Source: Lyngbya sp. CCAP 1446/10 (lineage in GTDB: Bacteria; Cyanobacteriota; Cyanobacteriia; Cyanobacteriales; Microcoleaceae). From it: a stretch of DNA of 64,000 nucleotides. Below are positions 61,037 through 64,000 of this stretch, piece by piece. Position 1 is the first letter of the stretch, and each line of letters starts with the position of its first letter. A program made the position numbers and the translations under genes. A model generated the notes under the pieces. It had not been told where the DNA came from. It saw only the letters and a list, made by a program, of their open reading frames with translations, and ran no database searches. The stretch is from the NCBI RefSeq assembly GCF_026130175.1, contig NZ_JAIGNI010000010.1:60885-124884 (forward strand), read 5' to 3'.

Positions 61037-62860
61037 CTATCTTAATTCGTAGAGTGCGAAACTCTGTGGTTTAACAGTCAACTCTTGCTCAGAGTTGATC
61101 TTTTCAGGCAAGCTAGAACCTGAACCCATCCATTTTAGATCAGCAGAGTCTAAAATTTTGTGACCATTGCCTTGGGGAAGTGCAGCCGTAAAAGCCACTT
61201 CTTGGCTGTTGAAGTTTAGAATGCAGAATATCTGGCTGTCATCTGTCCATCGACGGAGAAACAAGATTTTTTCGGCTTCAATGCTGGAGACTTCTAGATT
61301 GTTTTTATCGAGTTTTTTCAGGGCGGGAATTGTCCGCCGCAGTTGAATCAAATTTTGATGCCATTCCCAGAGGATTTTGTGTTTTCCTGCTGTTTGTTTT
61401 TCCCAATTTAATTTGCACTTGTGGAAGCTGTCAGGACTCTGGGGGTCTTGAAATTCGCCTCGACCTTCAAAAGCTTTAAATTCTTGTTGTTTGTCTTTGC
61501 GGATAGCTTCAATTAAGTCAGGGTCTGAGTGAGAAACAAAGTACAGAAACGGCGCTGTTTCTCCGTATTCTTCTCCCATGAACAGGAAGGGAATGTAGGG
61601 AGAAATTAACACCGTGCCGGCTGCGAGTTTCAGTGCTTCAAAGTCAACTATTTGCGAGAGTCTGTCTCCCAAAATGCGGTTGCCGATTTGGTCGTGGGTT
61701 TGGGAAAATACCAAAAATTTATCGCCCGGTTCATCTTTGACTGAATTGCCGTGTTTTCGCTTTCTGTGGGGGGCGTACTGACCGGAGTAAACAAAGCTTT
61801 CTTTGAAGGCTTTTTCGAGGTGTTCACACTTGCCGAAGTCTTGGTAATATCGGTCATTTTCTCCCGTAAGTAATGTGTGCAGTGCGTGGTGAAAATCATC
61901 GCACCATTGAGCATCTAATCCGAAGCCTCCGAGTTCTTTAGGACGTACTGTGCGGACATCGTTTAAGTCACTTTCTGCGATTAAGTAAAGTTTCCTTCCG
62001 AGTTCGTGGGAAATCTCGGCTGTGGCATCGGAGAGTTCTTGCAAAAATGGTCTGGCACCGACTTCAAATATTGCTTGAATTGCATCTAATCTCAGGGCAT
62101 CAATGTGATAGTCTCGAAACCAGTAGAGGGCGTTTTCAATAAAGTAGTTGCGCACGCCGTCGCTGTATGCGTCGTCAAAGTTGAGGGGGTCTCCCCAAAT
62201 TGATCCGTATTTTGAGGTAAAGTAGGGGCCGAAGTCGCGGAGGTAGTTTCCTTCGGGGCCGAGGTGGTTGTAAACTACATCAAGAATTACTGAGATGCCG
62301 TGTTCGTGGCAGGCGTTGATGAGTTTTTTGAAGCCTTCGGGGCCGCCGTAGGAGTTTTGGACGGCGTAGGGATATACGCCGTCGTATCCCCAGTTTCGAT
62401 CGCCGGGAAATTGGGCAACTGGCATGATTTCTATGGCGTTGATTCCCAATTCTGTGAGTTGTTTGAGTTGGGGAATTATTGCTTCAAATGTTCCGGCTTG
62501 GGTGAATGTACCGACGTGCAATTCATAAATTATTGTGTCAGCGAGCGGCACGCCTTGCCAATTTTTATCAGTCCAAGTAAAGTCGTTTTCATCTATTACT
62601 TGGGATGGGGAATGTACGCCTTGGGGTTGATATTTTGAGGCTGGGTCTGGTCGGTCGGTTTTTCCTTCGAGTTGGTAGGTGTAAAGGGTTTCTGGTTGGA
62701 TGTCTGTAGCTGTGGTTTGCCAGTAACCTTCTACGGATTGTTGCATTGGTATCAGGCGTTTGTTTGGGGAAACAATTTGGAGGGCTATTTGTTTGAGGGT
62801 GGGCGCCCAAACTGTAAATTCACATTGGTTGTTGCCGAGGTAGTTGGCTCCTATCTTCAC
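61037..62860 (-). CDS. treZ: Maltooligosyl trehalose trehalohydrolase TreZ
   Basis: This 607-aa GH13 enzyme cuts trehalose off the product of TreY. The N-terminal CBM48-like domain (CEFTVWAPTLKQIALQIVSP) precedes the barrel with IIYELHVGTFTQAGTFEAII, NWGYDGVYPYAVQNSYGG, VILDVVYNHLGPEGN, DALRLDAIQAIFE (nucleophile Asp), YLIAESDLNDVRT (acid/base Glu) and VFSQTHDQIGNRILGD (third Asp). All catalytic residues are present. It is transcribed with treY and against the debranching-enzyme gene. In other cyanobacteria treH (trehalase) adjoins this pair; it is not in this window. Confidence 0.96.
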   Translation of the reverse strand: MKIGANYLGNNQCEFTVWAPTLKQIALQIVSPNKRLIPMQQSVEGYWQTTATDIQPETLYTYQLEGKTDRPDPASKYQPQGVHSPSQVIDENDFTWTDKNWQGVPLADTIIYELHVGTFTQAGTFEAIIPQLKQLTELGINAIEIMPVAQFPGDRNWGYDGVYPYAVQNSYGGPEGFKKLINACHEHGISVILDVVYNHLGPEGNYLRDFGPYFTSKYGSIWGDPLNFDDAYSDGVRNYFIENALYWFRDYHIDALRLDAIQAIFEVGARPFLQELSDATAEISHELGRKLYLIAESDLNDVRTVRPKELGGFGLDAQWCDDFHHALHTLLTGENDRYYQDFGKCEHLEKAFKESFVYSGQYAPHRKRKHGNSVKDEPGDKFLVFSQTHDQIGNRILGDRLSQIVDFEALKLAAGTVLISPYIPFLFMGEEYGETAPFLYFVSHSDPDLIEAIRKDKQQEFKAFEGRGEFQDPQSPDSFHKCKLNWEKQTAGKHKILWEWHQNLIQLRRTIPALKKLDKNNLEVSSIEAEKILFLRRWTDDSQIFCILNFNSQEVAFTAALPQGNGHKILDSADLKWMGSGSSLPEKINSEQELTVKPQSFALYELR

Positions 62861-63177
62861 TTTGAGTTGTTCTCCTTATTAAAATAGGTTGGTTGTCCGA
62901 TCGCCCTTTGGGCGCTATCAAAGGCTGTGTTCTTAAGGTGCAGCGCCTGTGTAGAGGGTAATATTACTTCAAATAACAAACAACTAACTTTAGACAGAGC
63001 AACGGCTAGAATTGTCGCTGGGGCAAAAGTAGCGGTTGGCTATGTCTAAATTAGACCATGAATCTGGATCGGGGCGATCGCCAATCTTGACCACCTACAA
63101 TAGTTGATATTTCTTGTTTATATAATGTCTAAAATATATCTAAAGGTAGATCACAAATCAGCGTGAGCGTGTATTTT
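62861..63177. other. 317-bp divergent promoter region, treZ and debranching enzyme
   Basis: Intergenic DNA with transcription leaving on both sides. A TATAAT match at 63121-63126 is a possible -10 for the plus-strand gene, with no convincing -35. It also has a GATCGCC-type HIP1-like site. No ORF. Confidence 0.4.
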
Positions 63178-64000
63178 ATGGCTATTACTTTTGGACGGGA
63201 AATCTGCTGCAATCTGGACTCGGCGGAGTCTCGCGAGTGGTTAGTCACCAACGGGATCGGCGGTTACGCTAGCGGGACGATCGCAAATCTCCTCACTCGC
63301 CGCTATCACGGCCTACTGGTAGCTGCCCTCAAACCCCCGCTGGGACGCACTTTGATGCTCGCTAAGCTGGACGAGACGGCTGTGTATGCCGATCGCGCCT
63401 ATCCGCTTTATACCAACCGCTGGGCCGATAGTACGATCGAACCCCACGGCTACAACTGCATCGAAAGCTTCCACCTCGAAGGCACGACGCCTGTTTGGAG
63501 GTTTGCCCTCGCCGACGCTATCCTCGAAAAACGGATTTGGATGCAGCAAGGTGCTAACACAACATATATTCAATACCGCTTGCACCGCGCCTCACAACCG
63601 ATCGCCCTCGCTGTCAAAGCCCTAGTCAACTACCGCGATTACCACCACATCACCAGCGCCGACGACTGGCCGATAAGGCTAGAAACCTTGACACGGGGGG
63701 TTTGCGTGACTGCTTTTGAGGGAGCATCGCCACTTTATTTGCTGACAGATGCCACAACAGAAGCTAAATTTCGAGTCTCTACGAATTTATACAATTGGTA
63801 CTACGGATTTTACTTGGCAGCAGAAAGGCAGCGCGGATTGGACTACTGTGAGGATCACTTGCACGCAGCGACTTTTCACATGGCGATCGCACCGGGGCAG
63901 TCTCTGACATTGATCGCCAGTACCGAGAAAAATCCCCAGTCATTCCGTGTCAAACACCCGTCTATTGCTCAAGAGGGGGAGAGGGGGAGAGGGGGAGAGG
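63178..64000 (+). CDS. Amylo-alpha-1,6-glucosidase-like debranching enzyme (N-terminal part)
   Basis: Starts with ATG at 63178 and is open to the window edge (at least 274 codons). The N-terminus is the GDE_N domain: FGREICCNLDSAESREWLVT, GGYASGTIANLLTRRYHGLL, TNRWADSTIEPHGYNCIESF, IWMQQGANTTYIQYRLHR. Such proteins debranch glycogen. The GH133-type C-terminal catalytic domain should follow outside the window. The weak upstream region has no clear Shine-Dalgarno. It is divergent from treZ-treY, consistent with one glycogen-to-trehalose locus. The final bases are an 8-bp repeat encoding Glu/Gly/Arg in the linker. Confidence 0.88.
   Translation, partial: MAITFGREICCNLDSAESREWLVTNGIGGYASGTIANLLTRRYHGLLVAALKPPLGRTLMLAKLDETAVYADRAYPLYTNRWADSTIEPHGYNCIESFHLEGTTPVWRFALADAILEKRIWMQQGANTTYIQYRLHRASQPIALAVKALVNYRDYHHITSADDWPIRLETLTRGVCVTAFEGASPLYLLTDATTEAKFRVSTNLYNWYYGFYLAAERQRGLDYCEDHLHAATFHMAIAPGQSLTLIASTEKNPQSFRVKHPSIAQEGERGRGGE
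63971..64000 (+). repeat. Octanucleotide array (AGAGGGGG)n in a coding region
   Basis: Three and a half 8-bp units at the very end of the window, inside the debranching-enzyme frame. The 8-bp period is not a multiple of 3. It continues beyond the window. Confidence 0.8.

Noticed and set aside
63313..63585. 90-aa minus-strand ORF in the debranching gene
   Set aside because: Antisense shadow of the GDE_N coding region, which has clear family motifs on the plus strand.
1..64000. tRNA, rRNA or riboswitch
   Set aside because: No T-loop (GGTTCGAATCC-type) with matching acceptor stem and no known aptamer core found by eye in the spacers; a covariance-model search would settle it.

Overview
The window is chromosomal DNA of a filamentous cyanobacterium, most likely an Oscillatoriales / Microcoleus-type organism. 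Evidence: chlorophyll synthase (ChlG), a Tic20 homologue, an SLH-OprB porin of the cyanobacterial outer-membrane type, very frequent HIP1 octamers (GCGATCGC, e.g. 633-640), Uma2-family genes, and many 7-bp short tandem repeat arrays between genes. The genus is an inference from style, not a match. I see no rRNA, tRNA, CRISPR array, transposase or integrase. Genes are mostly single housekeeping or signalling units separated by repeat-rich spacers.

Layout. 1-7.2 kb: a giant P-loop ATPase with 31 tandem TPRs, a tandem palindromic repeat, and two convergent Uma2 genes. 7.4-21.2 kb: RsmB, class A PBP, ChlG, a DUF29 protein, an HhH membrane protein, a TM2 protein, a CPBP protease, a double histidine phosphatase, a dihydroorotase-like protein with altered active site, and a phosphopantetheinyl transferase. 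21.2-27.5 kb: signalling block: a dCache-HAMP-PAS histidine kinase, a single-domain response regulator and a response regulator fused to a class III cyclase in one operon, then an OmpR-type regulator with a 53-aa ORF just upstream. 27.9-44.6 kb: creatininase-like protein, ribosomal protein S6, a lone sugar ABC permease, an NTF2-like protein, a PgpH-type HD phosphodiesterase, a DraG-like protein without metal ligands, AroQ preceded by a 45-aa ORF with a strong Shine-Dalgarno, CinA, a WecA/MraY-type transferase, GlyA, a 65-aa Cys protein, Tic20, FAH-family protein, 5-formyl-THF cyclo-ligase and a peptidoglycan-binding muramidase.

44.6-57.6 kb: a two-gene cassette (DUF4365 nuclease-fold gene broken by one in-frame TAA, translationally coupled to an unknown partner), then a co-directional surface-sugar cluster (GDP-fucose synthase, GDP-mannose dehydratase, sugar transferase, glycosyltransferase), the SLH porin, an RqcH/NFACT protein, a fibrillin-like protein and an exported TPR protein. 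57.9-64 kb: TreY and TreZ make trehalose from glycogen-type glucans, and a divergent amylo-alpha-1,6-glucosidase-like gene, cut by the window edge, could supply debranched chains; together they form a glycogen-to-trehalose locus.

The spacers hold several dispersed palindromic families (a 146-bp element, an ACCGGGTTT stem element, a GCGGTTTCAACCGC element) and heptanucleotide arrays that sit directly against gene ends. The best candidates for something undescribed are the DUF4365-partner cassette, the giant TPR ATPase, and the two small ORFs beside aroQ and the OmpR regulator.
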